Positions 22,895 through 33,920 of a stretch of DNA of 64,000 nucleotides are shown here, one piece after another. The notes beneath the pieces were generated by a model that saw only the letters and a program-made list of their open reading frames with translations, did no database searches and was not told where the DNA came from. The position numbers and the translations under genes were made by a program. The first letter of the stretch is position 1. Each line of letters starts with the position of its first letter. The stretch is from NCBI GenBank assembly GCA_020736575.1, contig JAGPYM010000002.1:3100001-3164000 (forward strand), written 5' to 3'. The stretch comes from Thelonectria olida (Eukaryota; Ascomycota; Sordariomycetes; Hypocreales; Nectriaceae).

Positions 22895-25416
22895 CTTCTT
22901 CCATCATCTTTCAACCCCTCTTCTGCCCTCCCTCTCGCTCTGACAAGCCACAGCCATGCTGCCATGTCGTCACACACACCCAATAACATGGATGACATCT
23001 TTGCCCTTCGATGCTCTTCTCTGGCCCCTGCCCGCCGTCTGCCCTGTCCTGCAGCCAGGCTGTCCGCGGGCAGGGCAGCCCAGCCCAGGCCTTCTGTTGG
23101 CGAAAAGAGGGGACTTGACGTCGTAGCGCGCTGCTTTCCAGCCTGTGTGCACCCGCCAACTTGGAACCTGAACTCACCGAGGCCTGGCTGGCTGATGAGT
23201 CGAGTTTGTACCAGCTCTCATGTCAAATTCTCACACACTTCTGCCTCAGATGAGACGCTGAGACGCCCGTTTCTTCCGATTGTTGGGGCGTTTTGTTTTC
23301 ACACACTCATGACTCTCAGTTTGGGTCGAACCCTCCTCTCCTTGGTCGACTAATTACTCGTTCTCACTCATTCCCGATGCAACTCACTCCTCACTTACTC
23401 GCTCACATGTCAAGTTAGCCGTCCAGTTCGAAATGAGCCATGACAAACTTGGCACCAAAACAGCCTCGCCTCATCAAAGCCTGCCTCTTTTTAGGATGGC
23501 TGAGCGACGGCCAATTACCTTGCATTTCTTACACCGCGCCACATACGGAGTGCGACACATCATGCACAGAAACCGCTAATTATCATCTCAAGCAACGAAA
23601 GGTACGTACCTCTTCGCAGCCAGCACACCACACACAGGACAGGCAGCACAACATCCCCTTTCACTCCAATACACCACTGGCTGTGATTCCTCACTCGTGA
23701 CTTGGGACTTCTCGAGCGATTTTTAGACGCCGACCCTAGCAACTTCAATCTCTCCATGAGAACCAACCACAATCCAAAAGCAAAGAGTTGATGAGGTCGA
23801 GATTCCGCTCCTTTGGTCAAGCTACTGAGACGGCCGCTTCACTCTCAGCATCTTGATGTTGCACCCACGGATTATAAAGGTGCATAGACGCCATATGGGA
23901 TAGTTTCCCTCAGCCACAACCGAACCGTTCCGATAATGTAGCATTATCCAAGGGCACACGACCCCCTCAACGAGATTGCTCTGCGCTCTGCCTGGTCCAA
24001 TCTCAAGATCTGCCCATCTGCCTCAGCTCATCCCTGCCCGTGCGTCTTTGTTGACGTTGGTTGATTTCATCCCTCCCCAAGTCCAAGCAGAACAATTCCT
24101 ATCCCTATGGCTGACGCCTTTGGTTGTATCTGGCACGAGGACAAAACCGCCAACCTGGATGTGGGAACTGCACTGTACGTTGTAGCAACGCCCAGCAATT
24201 AAAATCCGGTACCCTTAACCGAAACAACTCTGTTTCTGTTTCTGCTCTTCCATGTGTTTCTTCTGCAGAAAGCATGGACCGTTGTACGCACAGCATTTTA
24301 AATCACTTGCAGCCTAGCCGGTCAAACGTAGGATCTGCACCGCCACAGTCTTGAGAAATCCCAGCCCAGCATAACACACATGACGATGATGATGTTGTTG
24401 TTGTTGTCGTCGTTGAGTGCTTATTGAGGTAGCAAAGGTAGATATTAACGGAGAAACCGTCCTCCATCCCCACAACTCCTGCTGCCTTATTACTATCATT
24501 GCCTCCAGCCTGCGAATATGCACTTCGTACGTGTATCTGAGGCTAGACCCATCTGCAATTGCTTGGAGCCACGAGGCCCATGACTGGACCCTGTCCACTA
24601 TCCCCAGTCTAAGGACTCGAAAGTGAGGCCCGCTTGTTGAAGAGGGCATCAAAACCGGTTTCGCCTCATCATTCAGACTTGCTGTCGATGATATATGCCA
24701 ACGCGTCTAATCCCCTTGAAGCAGGTTTTTTGCACAAGGTACATGGACCCCTCCGGTCCTCACTGCGTGTACATTCCTTCTTCGTGGACCCTGAATAATC
24801 ATTCGCAGCGGCAATAGAAGCAACGCCAAACTTTGCGGCTTGCGGCGCTTGCCAGCCTCTCCCCCCCCGCCGCTGCTCGGCTCAGCCCGGTGGGTGCACA
24901 GAAATGTAGGCGTGGTGCGGGTAGACAAGGGTGCCATGGCCGTTAAAAGTGCGGTAAACGGAGACGGCGTGAGTGAGTTGGCAATCAACCCGCACCATGA
25001 TGCTATCCCCACTTGTCATCTCTCTGTCAGACTCTCTCTCCCGCTCTCCCCCTCTTGTTCTCGCTTCCTTTGCTCCCCTCTTTTTCCTTTCTTTTCTCAT
25101 CTGCTCCCGTCTCGACAATCGAAGGCAGAGACATGGCCTGATTCTGTTCCCCCACCGTCATTGCTTATCTCGCTTGATCATCATCATGGGCTCCATGCTT
25201 GCAGTTCGGAATCCCAGCATTCTCCATTCCGGGCTCAAAAGCAAATTCTCCGATTTCATTTCTTCCTTGTTAGCAAGCTCATTAATATTAACAACTTAGA
25301 CTACCAGGTAAACCGCCAATTTTCCTCCTCTGACAATGGTATCTTTAAAAAAACAAAATCATCTTTTCCTACTCGCCCAATGCCCATAAAAACTCCCGAG
25401 TAAAGAATCCCCTCTC
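21865..25416. other. Large gene-free region between the 14-3-3 and lipase genes
   Basis: No gene is supported across these 3.5 kb. It contains a purine-rich tract next to the 14-3-3 gene ending in a run of at least 12 G at about 22021-22032, a 39-nt A tract at 22853-22891, the palindrome GGTACGTACC at 23601-23610 and a trinucleotide-like GAT/GTT run at about 24382-24416. Frames longer than 60 codons exist on both strands but none shows a domain or codon pattern like the neighbours. Confidence 0.5.
22853..22891 (+). repeat. 39-nt poly(A) tract preceded by an AATAAA signal
   Basis: There are 39 uninterrupted A residues, the longest homopolymer in the window. GAATAAAGAT lies about 15 nt upstream, the usual spacing between a polyadenylation signal and a poly(A) tail. 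Confidence 0.9.
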
Positions 25417-26619
25417 CTAAAGATCTTCTGATGCTGGAGGTTTATAAGGATTTCGGCCCCAGTTGGCTGGATCTCCTCCCGGGACGCAAAGCCCTAGTCT
25501 CCAAAAATAGTCCCGATGGGCAAAGAAGAGTTGCCATAACTTCAACCTTGACGGGAAACCTGCAATCTTTGCCAACCCATCAGTCTCGAGGGCCATCCCT
25601 TTCTTCCAAACAAAGCGTCTCATCCTGCTCAAAAAGTCCCACACGTTGTCGTCGGCTTGGGCGATACAATTTGGGTCTTCGTCACCGACACACATGCGAA
25701 CATCGTTTTCGGTGGGCGATAGATCTTGCTTAGCAATAAAGATTTCTCCAGCATGAGAATTGTAGCCCCATTCAGACATTGGGAGCAACGGCACAGGGTC
25801 TTCCTGGTGCGTTACCCGTCGGTATGTGCGTTCTTCGACATCTTTCTGGTCGTTCAGATGAAACACTTGGTCCACGAAACGAATGAAGCCGACATTGCCA
25901 ACTCGAGGTTCGCCAAACGTTGTCACTACCACGTCCTCCCAGCCAAGTGAGACCTTCAGCTCCAGGGACGCCAGGCAGGCAACAGCTCCGCCAAGGCTAT
26001 GTCCGATGAGTTGAATCGGGTACGAAGGGTATTGTTGTTTAAGCTCCCGTAGTTGTGGGACGACAAGGGTTCTCGTGCTTTGCCAAGAGCTCAGGAAGCC
26101 CATGTGAACAGTGCAGTTGGTGCACTCATGCTCTGGCTTCTCTGGAGGCTTCTCCCCGCCATCGTCCGGAGAAGGGTAGGGGACGTACTTTTGTGGTACG
26201 GTGCTGAGGTCTACCACGGTGTTGGTGATGCTGTAGGTTCCTCGGAAGGCCACGATAATGGCAGGCCCTCCGGCGTAGATAGGGTCGCTTTTCTCGGGCG
26301 ATCCATGGTCGACAGCGATGAAGCCACAGCTGTCGCTCATGAGTACTCCGGTGTTCCACGTGGTAACCAGAGAAATATTTGGAAAATCTTCGCAACGTGA
26401 CACACAGTCGAAAGGCTTGCTCACGCCAGTGGTGCCGATGCAATAGGTGACATCAACGAGTCGAGCGAGGCGCTCAAGGGTTGCGAACAAAGGTGTCGAG
26501 ATGGTCTCCGTCACCGCAGACGGTGGTTGCTTCGCATTTTGATCATCGAAGACCTGCTGCGTCTGCTCAGATGCCAAGCTGAAGGCACTGAGTGCCAGCT
26601 GAATGATCCAAAGTCTCAT
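25417..26619 (-). CDS. Secreted class 3 (fungal) triacylglycerol lipase
   Basis: This alpha/beta-hydrolase of the Rhizomucor-type lipase family hydrolyses ester bonds of acylglycerols outside the cell. It is a single exon of 400 residues. The first 17 residues are a signal peptide (MRLWIIQLALSAFSLAS). The nucleophile Ser208 sits in IQLIGHSLGGAVACL. The acid Asp274 (HQEDPVPLLP) and base His289 (NSHAGEIF) follow at family spacing. The oxyanion-side stretch IIVAFRGT is near residue 121. Several Cys residues before residue 100 and a CTNC pair near 166-169 suggest disulfides. It is transcribed in the same direction as the small secreted protein gene downstream in coordinate. Feruloyl esterase activity is an alternative within the same fold. 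Confidence 0.93.
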   Translation of the reverse strand: MRLWIIQLALSAFSLASEQTQQVFDDQNAKQPPSAVTETISTPLFATLERLARLVDVTYCIGTTGVSKPFDCVSRCEDFPNISLVTTWNTGVLMSDSCGFIAVDHGSPEKSDPIYAGGPAIIVAFRGTYSITNTVVDLSTVPQKYVPYPSPDDGGEKPPEKPEHECTNCTVHMGFLSSWQSTRTLVVPQLRELKQQYPSYPIQLIGHSLGGAVACLASLELKVSLGWEDVVVTTFGEPRVGNVGFIRFVDQVFHLNDQKDVEERTYRRVTHQEDPVPLLPMSEWGYNSHAGEIFIAKQDLSPTENDVRMCVGDEDPNCIAQADDNVWDFLSRMRRFVWKKGMALETDGLAKIAGFPSRLKLWQLFFAHRDYFWRLGLCVPGGDPANWGRNPYKPPASEDL

Positions 26620-27530
26620 GGTAGAGAAGAGTTGGTGTCGTATTCTTGGGTTGAAGTGTTGTGCTTAGGTAATGACGTATCGACGAGGGGGGCGCAGAGA
26701 AGTTGCTCGAGAACGATTCACAGGGCGCTGCCCTCAATTGAAGGAAGCCAAGTCAAATCAGTGAGGAGCGATGCAGTCCAGCAGTCTATGGGTAGCGAAG
26801 AGATTAAGGGTAAGTGCTGAGCTTGAAGACGCTGTCGTGGGCAGCACTTGCAGGTGCAATCGATCAAGTGGCACGCATGATGTCGTCTGGGGTATGTGGT
26901 TTTTGTTGGGAGCCTATAGCCGGGCTCAGTTGGCCGTAATCAAGCGGCACACGACTGGAAGACGGCAGAAATGCCGGCTTTCCAGGGTCTCGTGAGGTGA
27001 CAAGTGTTTGCGGAGAGACGAGGTCATATGCATGAAGGGGGGCGAGTTGGAAGGTCCAGAGTGTGGAAAGTGTGGAGGAAGGCGAGGTTGGGTGGAGGGA
27101 AGCGGGAAGGAGCTGCCTTGTGAGTGGCTGCGCTTTTAGGCCTCCTGCGCTACCCCGGATTTTCTTAGTGATCCTTTGGCGGAGGTACATAGTACTTGAC
27201 ATGTCGGGCATTTAGCGCTTCAATGTCAAGCAAGGAAGGTATCCCTTCAGCTCGAGTCGCATTCGTCGCTTCCATGTGAGGCGCGAGAGGAATGATGCTG
27301 TCATCCATTTCGGTTCGCGAAACAAGGGTCCTTTCTTATTTAGAAATCTCTGACGCCGTTGTCGGAGTCATCTACCTAATATTGCATCACGTAGATAGGT
27401 AGGTAGGTATGAGTGTGGTGATGAAAAAGGTGTCCTTTCTTGAGAGTCGTATTATCAATGTTCTAGTTTAGTTCTTCTATCTTTTCGTCCGTCCAACGCA
27501 GTCCGTTGCTTCATGTCTCTCGCCCTCCTC
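26620..27530. other. Intergenic region between two secreted-protein genes
   Basis: This 0.9-kb stretch contains the lipase promoter and the 3' flank of the small secreted protein gene. A TAGGTAGGTAGG repeat lies at about 27395-27410. No gene is supported. Confidence 0.55.
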
Positions 27531-28116
27531 TTAGATTCGGCTCGGTTCCGTTCGCACCGGGTTGAGGCTCACAAACAGTGCCTTTTGATCCGTCGAGTTC
27601 GTCGTGCAGGCACCGCCTGATGAGGGACAGTTGAGGTAGATTTTGGCGCTGCCAGAGACTTCCCATTCCGGAGATCTAGTTGACAGTCTCCAGTCAGCAT
27701 GTGGAGAGCTCACATTGTACATGTGATCGAGGAGTGACTTACCCATCGGTCCCAGGACACACATATTCGATCATGGTGAGATAGTCTGGCTTATCCTGCC
27801 AGATAAATTCGACGCTGCTGTCGTCGCATGCATATCGCGCCGTGGAGCCGGTGACAGCAGTTGCTTTGGAAGTTGAGTTGAACTCGCAGGGCGTCGTCAC
27901 CTTGGTCTTGGTGTCTTTGAAGGTGAAGCCAAACGCGCTGAGGTTCGTTCCTCCCGAGCCCGATGTCGACCTGAAGTTGAGGATGTGGTAGTTGTCGGGC
28001 AGGACGCAATCGTTGGTCTCGTCGGCCTCGGCAAGAGACAGGTGGTTGGGGACCGAGTAGAGGTGAACAGCCAAGGCCGAGGGGAGGGCCGATAGTAGGA
28101 GATGGCCGGCGTGCAT
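27531..28116 (-). CDS. Small secreted cysteine-containing protein, candidate effector
   Basis: I do not recognise the family. The model has two exons, 28116-27743 and 27675-27531, with a 67-bp intron (donor GTAAGT, acceptor TAG), giving 172 residues. The start at MHAGHLLLSALPSALA is chosen because it gives a clean signal peptide. A more upstream ATG (28179) would bury it behind 21 polar residues. The mature part has six Cys (CVLP, PCEF, ACDD, VCPG, NCPS, GACT), compatible with three disulfides, and NST sequons. The size, secretion signal and even Cys count fit a fungal effector-like or cell-surface protein. That is inference from form only. Confidence 0.72.
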
Positions 28117-29903
28117 TTTGATGTGTTTCTTGGCAGTATGTAGGCAGTTGGAATATGTGAAGCGGTGTTGGATTGGCAATAGTTGCGATGATATGGAGGT
28201 GGATGTCTATTAAACGTTTCGAAACGGCAACAACAACACGACGTAAAGATGGGCAATCACCAACTTATGAAGTCCCGAACATCCCCTGATAAATCGGGGC
28301 AGCTCAGAACCGAAACATGACGACTCCTGGTTCCCTTGTCAAACAGGCATTGATGAACAAGAAAATCGGGTCGTTGGATCACCGTTGTCTAGCGTTCCGC
28401 AGATCGTGATGTAATGGCCCGGACACAACAACCGCAAAGGAGATGCAGTCCATGGCCAGCATTCGGTCCTCACATCAAGACGAGACGGGCTGTGGGCGAT
28501 GGATATCCGGCAGACACTCGGCGACTAGACGAATTGATTGGATGCTCGGCCTACAGAGCAGTTTCATGTTTTTTTTTTCCGCCAGGACATTTCCAATAAC
28601 CGTTCAGTGGGTATTGCTCTGCCAACACACGTGCATCTACTTCGTACATTATGTCGTAGAACATCCGTTAATTACGTTGTAACGGGTGTGACGGAAAGCA
28701 AGATGTTTGGCATGGTTGAGAGGGCAGGTGAGGTAACGCAGTCGCTGAACACGTCCAGATCTTGATCCCAACCGCTGCAAACACAGAGTCCCGTATCCAA
28801 TACACTCAGGATTCCAGGCGGGATGCATGCACTGGAGCCGCAGCCGTGTTGTATTGGCGTAGTTCGGTCCACCCTTGCATGCCTGCTCCTGTTATAGAAG
28901 CCAGAATTCTAAATAAAGCGCTGGAGAGTTCTCGACCTTGTTCAGTCCCATCGGGACTTCTCGTCGATTATACGCAGTCATGGTTTGAGTAAGGGAGAAG
29001 ATACACATAAGCATCTCTTCAACATGAGACGAGATGCATGAAGTTGGGATTGTATGTTTCCTCTGCCCGACATGAACATTTAGTGGCCAATTCGTCGTGA
29101 GGCGAGAAACAAACAACTGGGTACAGGTCCTTTTGACAAGAAGGGAAGAGGCTGGTTGACGCGCGTCAAACTTCCATGTTTGCTTCCATGAGATGCCACG
29201 TCCAATGTGGCTCAAGAAAGCGATTGGAGCGTTGGTTGGCAGAGCGTGGGTTTCAACCTGATCATGATTCATGCTTGAAAAAGCAGAAAGGGGTGTTGCT
29301 TGATAGTTATGCAAACCTACGAATTGGTGGCAGTCTTGACAACATCGTTATTACTTGACGGGCTGCCTCTCTTTGCAACCGGACTGCTCTTCTTCATCTT
29401 CGACACCGACAGGATTTACTTGGTCTAGAGTAAGATGGGCGAAGAACAGACTGTTGTCGGAACCAATTGTTGGGACCGAGTGATGATACCAAGACTCCCA
29501 CAAAGAGAGGACGTCCGAGGCATCTAACGTAAGTACAGTAGTTGATTCACCGATAGGCCGACCCTCTGTCTCATTCGTGGCTGGTGTCGAAACACAAGCC
29601 TCTTCTGCTTCTTCAAGTTCCCCTTCGTCTTGAGCTAGCGATAAAGCGGGGCCTCAGTCTCGCCAGATTCTGTGGAGCACACGCATACACACACACGCAC
29701 ACACACACACAGCCAAACCGAACTTTTTTCTCCACAAAAAAACAAAAAAGACGGAAAAAAAAGTCCCTTTACCCTCTCGCACGTGACCCACAATCGCCGA
29801 AAATTTCCCACACCAGAGCGCATGTACCCTCTCCACCAGATTTCACATCCTCGTGAACTTCTTCGACCATCACCGATATCCCCGTCGACTAACCACAGCA
29901 ACA
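28117..29903. other. Intergenic region upstream of the RPL36 gene
   Basis: No complete gene is called in this 1.8-kb stretch. The minus strand has a stop-free, acidic frame at 29351-29653 that lacks an ATG. A CA microsatellite lies at 29678-29711 and a CT/A-rich promoter precedes RPL36. Confidence 0.5.
29678..29711. repeat. CA/AC microsatellite in the RPL36 promoter
   Basis: A nearly perfect AC dinucleotide tract interrupted by two G substitutions and one T substitution, about 190 bp upstream of the RPL36 start codon. Confidence 0.85.
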
Positions 29904-30645
29904 ATGGCCGCTGAGAAGCCTGCACGATCCGGTCTGGCCGTTGGCCTGAACAAGGGCCACGTACGTCTCACCACCACCATGTCGCAGTCTCACCTCGTGG
30001 AGGATCTCTGCGATGCCGCTCCCGCTTCCACGGGGTAGATGCGCTCTTGCAGACGATGGACGCTGACATTTGCCCGCCTTTTGCGACTGTATAGAAAACC
30101 ACCGCCCGCGTTGTCAAGCCCCGCGTTTCTCGCACCAAGGGTCACCTGAGCAAGCGCACCGCTTTCGTCCGTGAGGTCGTCAAGGAGGTTGCTGGGTAAG
30201 TTTACATCTTTTCTTCTCACCAAGACAGTCAGTCCCTCGGCGTTGGATGGTACGAAACATCGAATTCGAGTTCAATGGTTGGCGCAGAAGCGAACGGCAG
30301 TTCTGTACCCCGATCCAACGATCCGACACTGAAGGCGTGAACTGGGACTGACCATGTCGATGGAAACCCAAATTGGTCTGGGCCATGATTGCTAACTACC
30401 CTCTTCACACAGTCTTGCCCCCTACGAGCGCCGAGTCATCGAGTTGCTCCGCAACAGCAAGGACAAGCGTGCCCGTAAGCTCGCCAAGAAGAGAGTACGT
30501 CGAATCACAATCCCACCATCCACATGGTCAAGACCCGGAACGAAACTAACACACGAGGAAACAGCTCGGTACCTTCGGCCGTGCCAAGAAGAAGGTCGAT
30601 GAGCTCCAGCGCGTCATCGCCGACGCCCGCCGCGTTGCTCACTAA
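29904..30645 (+). CDS. RPL36: Large-subunit ribosomal protein eL36
   Basis: eL36 is a cytosolic 60S ribosomal protein. The 106-residue product comes from four exons: 29904-29960, 30095-30195, 30413-30494 and 30565-30645. Introns are 134, 217 and 70 bp. The spliced protein reads [19 protein letters not shown], then [17 protein letters not shown], then [21 protein letters not shown], and ends in a basic tail. This is the full length for fungal eL36. Introns make up more than half of the gene, as is common for fungal ribosomal protein genes. I looked for box C/D or H/ACA snoRNA signals in the two longer introns and did not find a convincing set. Confidence 0.97.
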
Positions 30646-31039
30646 ACAGTCTTTTTGACTTGTTGGGAATCTGGCATGAGAGGTTCGCATGGGTTGGCGT
30701 GGTTACGATTTGATCGTTATACAAAAATACGGCTTTGAAGCTCCGTGGCAGGGATAGGCTGCGGCTCACCGGAATACCAATTACTTGAAGACAATGCTTG
30801 ATGACTTATAAATGTGCTTCTTGCTACGAATGATGTGAAACAAAGAAGCCATTGCTCTTTGCAAGGCCGGTTCCCATGAATACCTATGCACAGTGCTCTG
30901 TCTTCCGCACACGGGAAGGCAACGATGTCTCGTTTAGAAAGATGTAACATGCCCTTGATTAACGCCATGCCGACCCCTAAAATGCGATGGGTTCCTTAAT
31001 TTTCTGGTATCTTGGGATAGATCCTCAGCTCATGGCTCA
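30646..31039. other. Convergent 3' region between RPL36 and the UBX gene
   Basis: This 394-bp stretch is shared by the 3' ends of two convergent genes. I see nothing else in it. Confidence 0.6.
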
Positions 31040-32619
31040 CTATTTCTTGCCCAGTTTGAGCCACTTTGGTATCTTCTTAGCGATCTTGTCACCGCTTCCT
31101 TCACCCTGTTCCGATTGCTGTAGCTTGGGCAAAGCCGGCCGGCCGGCTTTGTCATTTGAGGCAACAATGGGCTCGGGTATCTTGACTTCTTGACCCTGTT
31201 GCGCGACGCTAGCCTTGAGGAAGGGCTTCTTGCGCACTGCAGGAGGGACGCTGTCGTCCCAAACAAGGTTTATCAAGATGCGCCCAGAGAACTTGTACGT
31301 CTTGATCAGACCATTTGAATCGCTATCGTTATCCTTAATGACTGTCTTGCTTCCGGGTAGTGTCAAGTGGAAAGGCTGGTCATCGTGTGTCATGACGTGG
31401 CGAACCGCGTTATAGAGGAAACGGCCGGTGTCATTGGGACCAACTTGCCAGTCGCTGCTGGTATTGTCGGGGAACCGGACCTTAACGAGGACGGACTTGA
31501 TGGAGGCAATCTTCGCCGCCTCTTCAGCCGCCTTCGCCTCGATTTCTCGGTCTGAGGGCAGGCGCTTGTTTCGCGTGCTCTCTTGTAGGCGAGCTTGGTG
31601 GATCTGAGCGTGCACAATGGAAGGGGTATAGTCGGCGTCGTTGAAATCAACCAGGGCGGCTGCAGGCGTTGAACGAGTTGGGGCAAGGAAGACGCTGACG
31701 GGTTCTAGAGGATCCGCGGATTTGGAATTGTCGACATCCATTTGATCTTCCTCTTTCGTTGGTTCGGTGTCCTCTTCTCTGAGAAGCTTCTCTTCTGGTT
31801 GTTTTTGCTCTTCGACCGGCTGGGCTTCGGCCATAGGAGTATCTGCAGTATCTTCTATGGGTTCCTTGAGTTCTTGCTCGGCTGTTTCTGACGGGGCAGG
31901 GGGCTTCTCAGCCTCTTTCGCCTCCTCTGTCACAGCCTCCTCTTCCTTGAAGTACTGCGAGATCTCCGCCATGGCATCAAACAGAGTCTTTTCCGTCTTC
32001 TTGTACGATAGTCTGATGAGGACGCTACCCGAATTATAGCCCAGCTGCGATAGAGTCTTCTGAAAGTCGGTCAAGCAGGCCAGCTCCCTCCCCTGGATAT
32101 TCAAGACGGGGATTTCGTAAAAGAGCTGTCCACCGCCACTACCACTTCCATCGGCCGTCTCAGCAATGCCACGAGCCGTGATATTGAGGTTCTTGCCATT
32201 GCTAGCCTTTCCGCTCTCGAACTGTCGCAGAACCTGCCACAGGGTGAGGTCACTGGGGAACTTTTGGATCAGGCGGCCGCCAGGAATCTCGCGGGCCTCG
32301 GGTTGTGGGATCTGGAGGCCAACCTGGATCGCGGATGGCGTCTTGGACTTCTGGACGAGTTCGAGCTTCGCACCGGGGATGAGGCCTGATGTTCGGAAGG
32401 GGAGGGAGAGATCGACTTGCTTTTGTCGGTGCCTGTGGACTGCGATTAGAGTGCGAGTGAAGCATACGGGATAGTGGCTTACTTGATGAGGTATCGGTCG
32501 CTTGGGAGGTTGAGCTTCTTGCAGGCCTGTTCTAGGACATCTGTGAGGTATGTGCCGGGGTTGACTTTGATTGTTGTCCGTCGCAGGTCGGTCGCTATCA
32601 CGACGACGTGAGAGGCCAT
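31040..32619 (-). CDS. UBX4: UBX domain protein (TUG/ASPL, Ubx4-like)
   Basis: This is a probable adaptor for the Cdc48/p97 ATPase. The 509-residue product has two exons, 32619-32483 and 32432-31040, with a 50-bp intron. The N-terminus (MASHVVVIATDLRRTT) is a ubiquitin-like fold of the TUG-UBL1 type, covering roughly residues 1-80. The middle is acidic and low in complexity, with long Glu/Lys runs (residues about 195-280). The C-terminal UBX domain covers about residues 360-445, with VRFPDNTSSDWQV, then FLYNAVRHVM. This architecture matches yeast Ubx4 and mammalian ASPL. It is divergent from the proteasome beta-3 gene across a 1.3-kb gap, so two genes of the ubiquitin-proteasome system are neighbours. 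Confidence 0.88.
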
Positions 32620-33920
32620 GACGGCGAAGCGAATGTGAGCTCGAGGGAAGCTAGTAAGCGGGGGTCTTGTCGAGATATGAAAGCCGGGTCGCGAAGCTCT
32701 TAGGTGTGTAAAAAGCGATATGGAAGTTTGAGGAGCTGTAGGCAGATATAATTATCGGGACCTTGCAAGTGATAGATACCGCTTGTTCTTTCACGAACGC
32801 AACTCGATTGGGTGCCTAGCGATTCCTCTGTAAGGTGGTCATCGAAGGTGGAGGGGCTCGGCATGGCGGGGGATTATGTCAGCTGCTTCTAGAGAGTGCC
32901 ATGACCATTTGTGCCGACCTTACCCTGGACTCGCTCGGATTTCGTAGTTATACACAACTTGTTAGTTGAGTGATGCTCGTTGTTATTCTCTGGGTCTGGT
33001 CCGAGTCCAAGAGAAACAATTGAGAGCCAGACTAATCGTTTGTGCAGCTTTCTGGTTCTCGAATCTCGTTTAGGTACACGGATGCATAGTAAGGTTGACG
33101 ATGATGATGTGGATTGACCCTCACCAGAGAATGAAAGCCACTCATGATTATCTTCATTACGCATCGACGAGAATGCCACATATCGAAGCCGCATCAGGAG
33201 TTTGTATTTCCACGAGGTCCAAGCCAGATCAGAAGAAGATTCATAGAGCACTTGAATTATTAAGCCGAAACTTTCTCAAGCTGAAGAGTGAATGCCGGCG
33301 TTATTTGTCCCGTTTGGTCTCTGGTTCCAACTCTCAAGTAATGAGAGGGTCTTTGTCCAATTTCAGCGTATGCACATGCGATGAAGTAATGACCTAAACC
33401 AGGCCCATATAGACTGGAAATGTAAGAATTATTCGTCCTTGAAGAACGTGGGTACCTTAGTTGAGAAGTCACAGGACAGGTCTCAACGACAACTGTTGCC
33501 AGTGGATCGGCATTACCTAAGCAAGCACCAGGCTGCGGGCGGTCGACGTGGATGTTAGGTACCTACCGACTCGGCCGCGCCAGAGCGTGTTTGCCTGCCA
33601 CCCTGCTCCAGCAGCTTCTCAGAGGTACGTACCCGACACCTACCAACCAGATAGCTCCAGGCCCAGGCCAGGCTAGGTACCAGGAGCTTCGTCAATCCAT
33701 CCCATCCAAACCTCCAACTCCACCATCGACAACCATTCAATCATCACGATCCTTTCGACAGTCATACATCATCGTCCACCGACATAGTCGCTCCGACACA
33801 CGAGGCTCCTCATTCTGCCGAACCCGCACCCATCGACCCCGAGACGGACCTGATTGACGTACTTGCCCTCGACAACCCGACCTCGCATCTGCATCTCGAA
33901 CCCCAGTACAAGCGGCCATC
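32620..33920. other. Divergent promoter region between UBX4 and PUP3
   Basis: This 1.3-kb stretch must hold both promoters. It contains GGTACGTACC at 33624-33633, with related words (AGGTACCTACC, CTAGGTACC) at about 33557 and 33673. No gene is supported. Confidence 0.55.

Noticed and set aside
24314..24652. 112-codon minus-strand frame with a Gln/His run
   Set aside because: The run is a translated GAT/GTT simple repeat. The remaining residues show no pattern.
29961..30412. Possible intronic snoRNA in RPL36
   Set aside because: CTGA-like D boxes occur, but no partner C box (TGATGA) or H/ACA hairpin-tail arrangement is visible at the needed positions.
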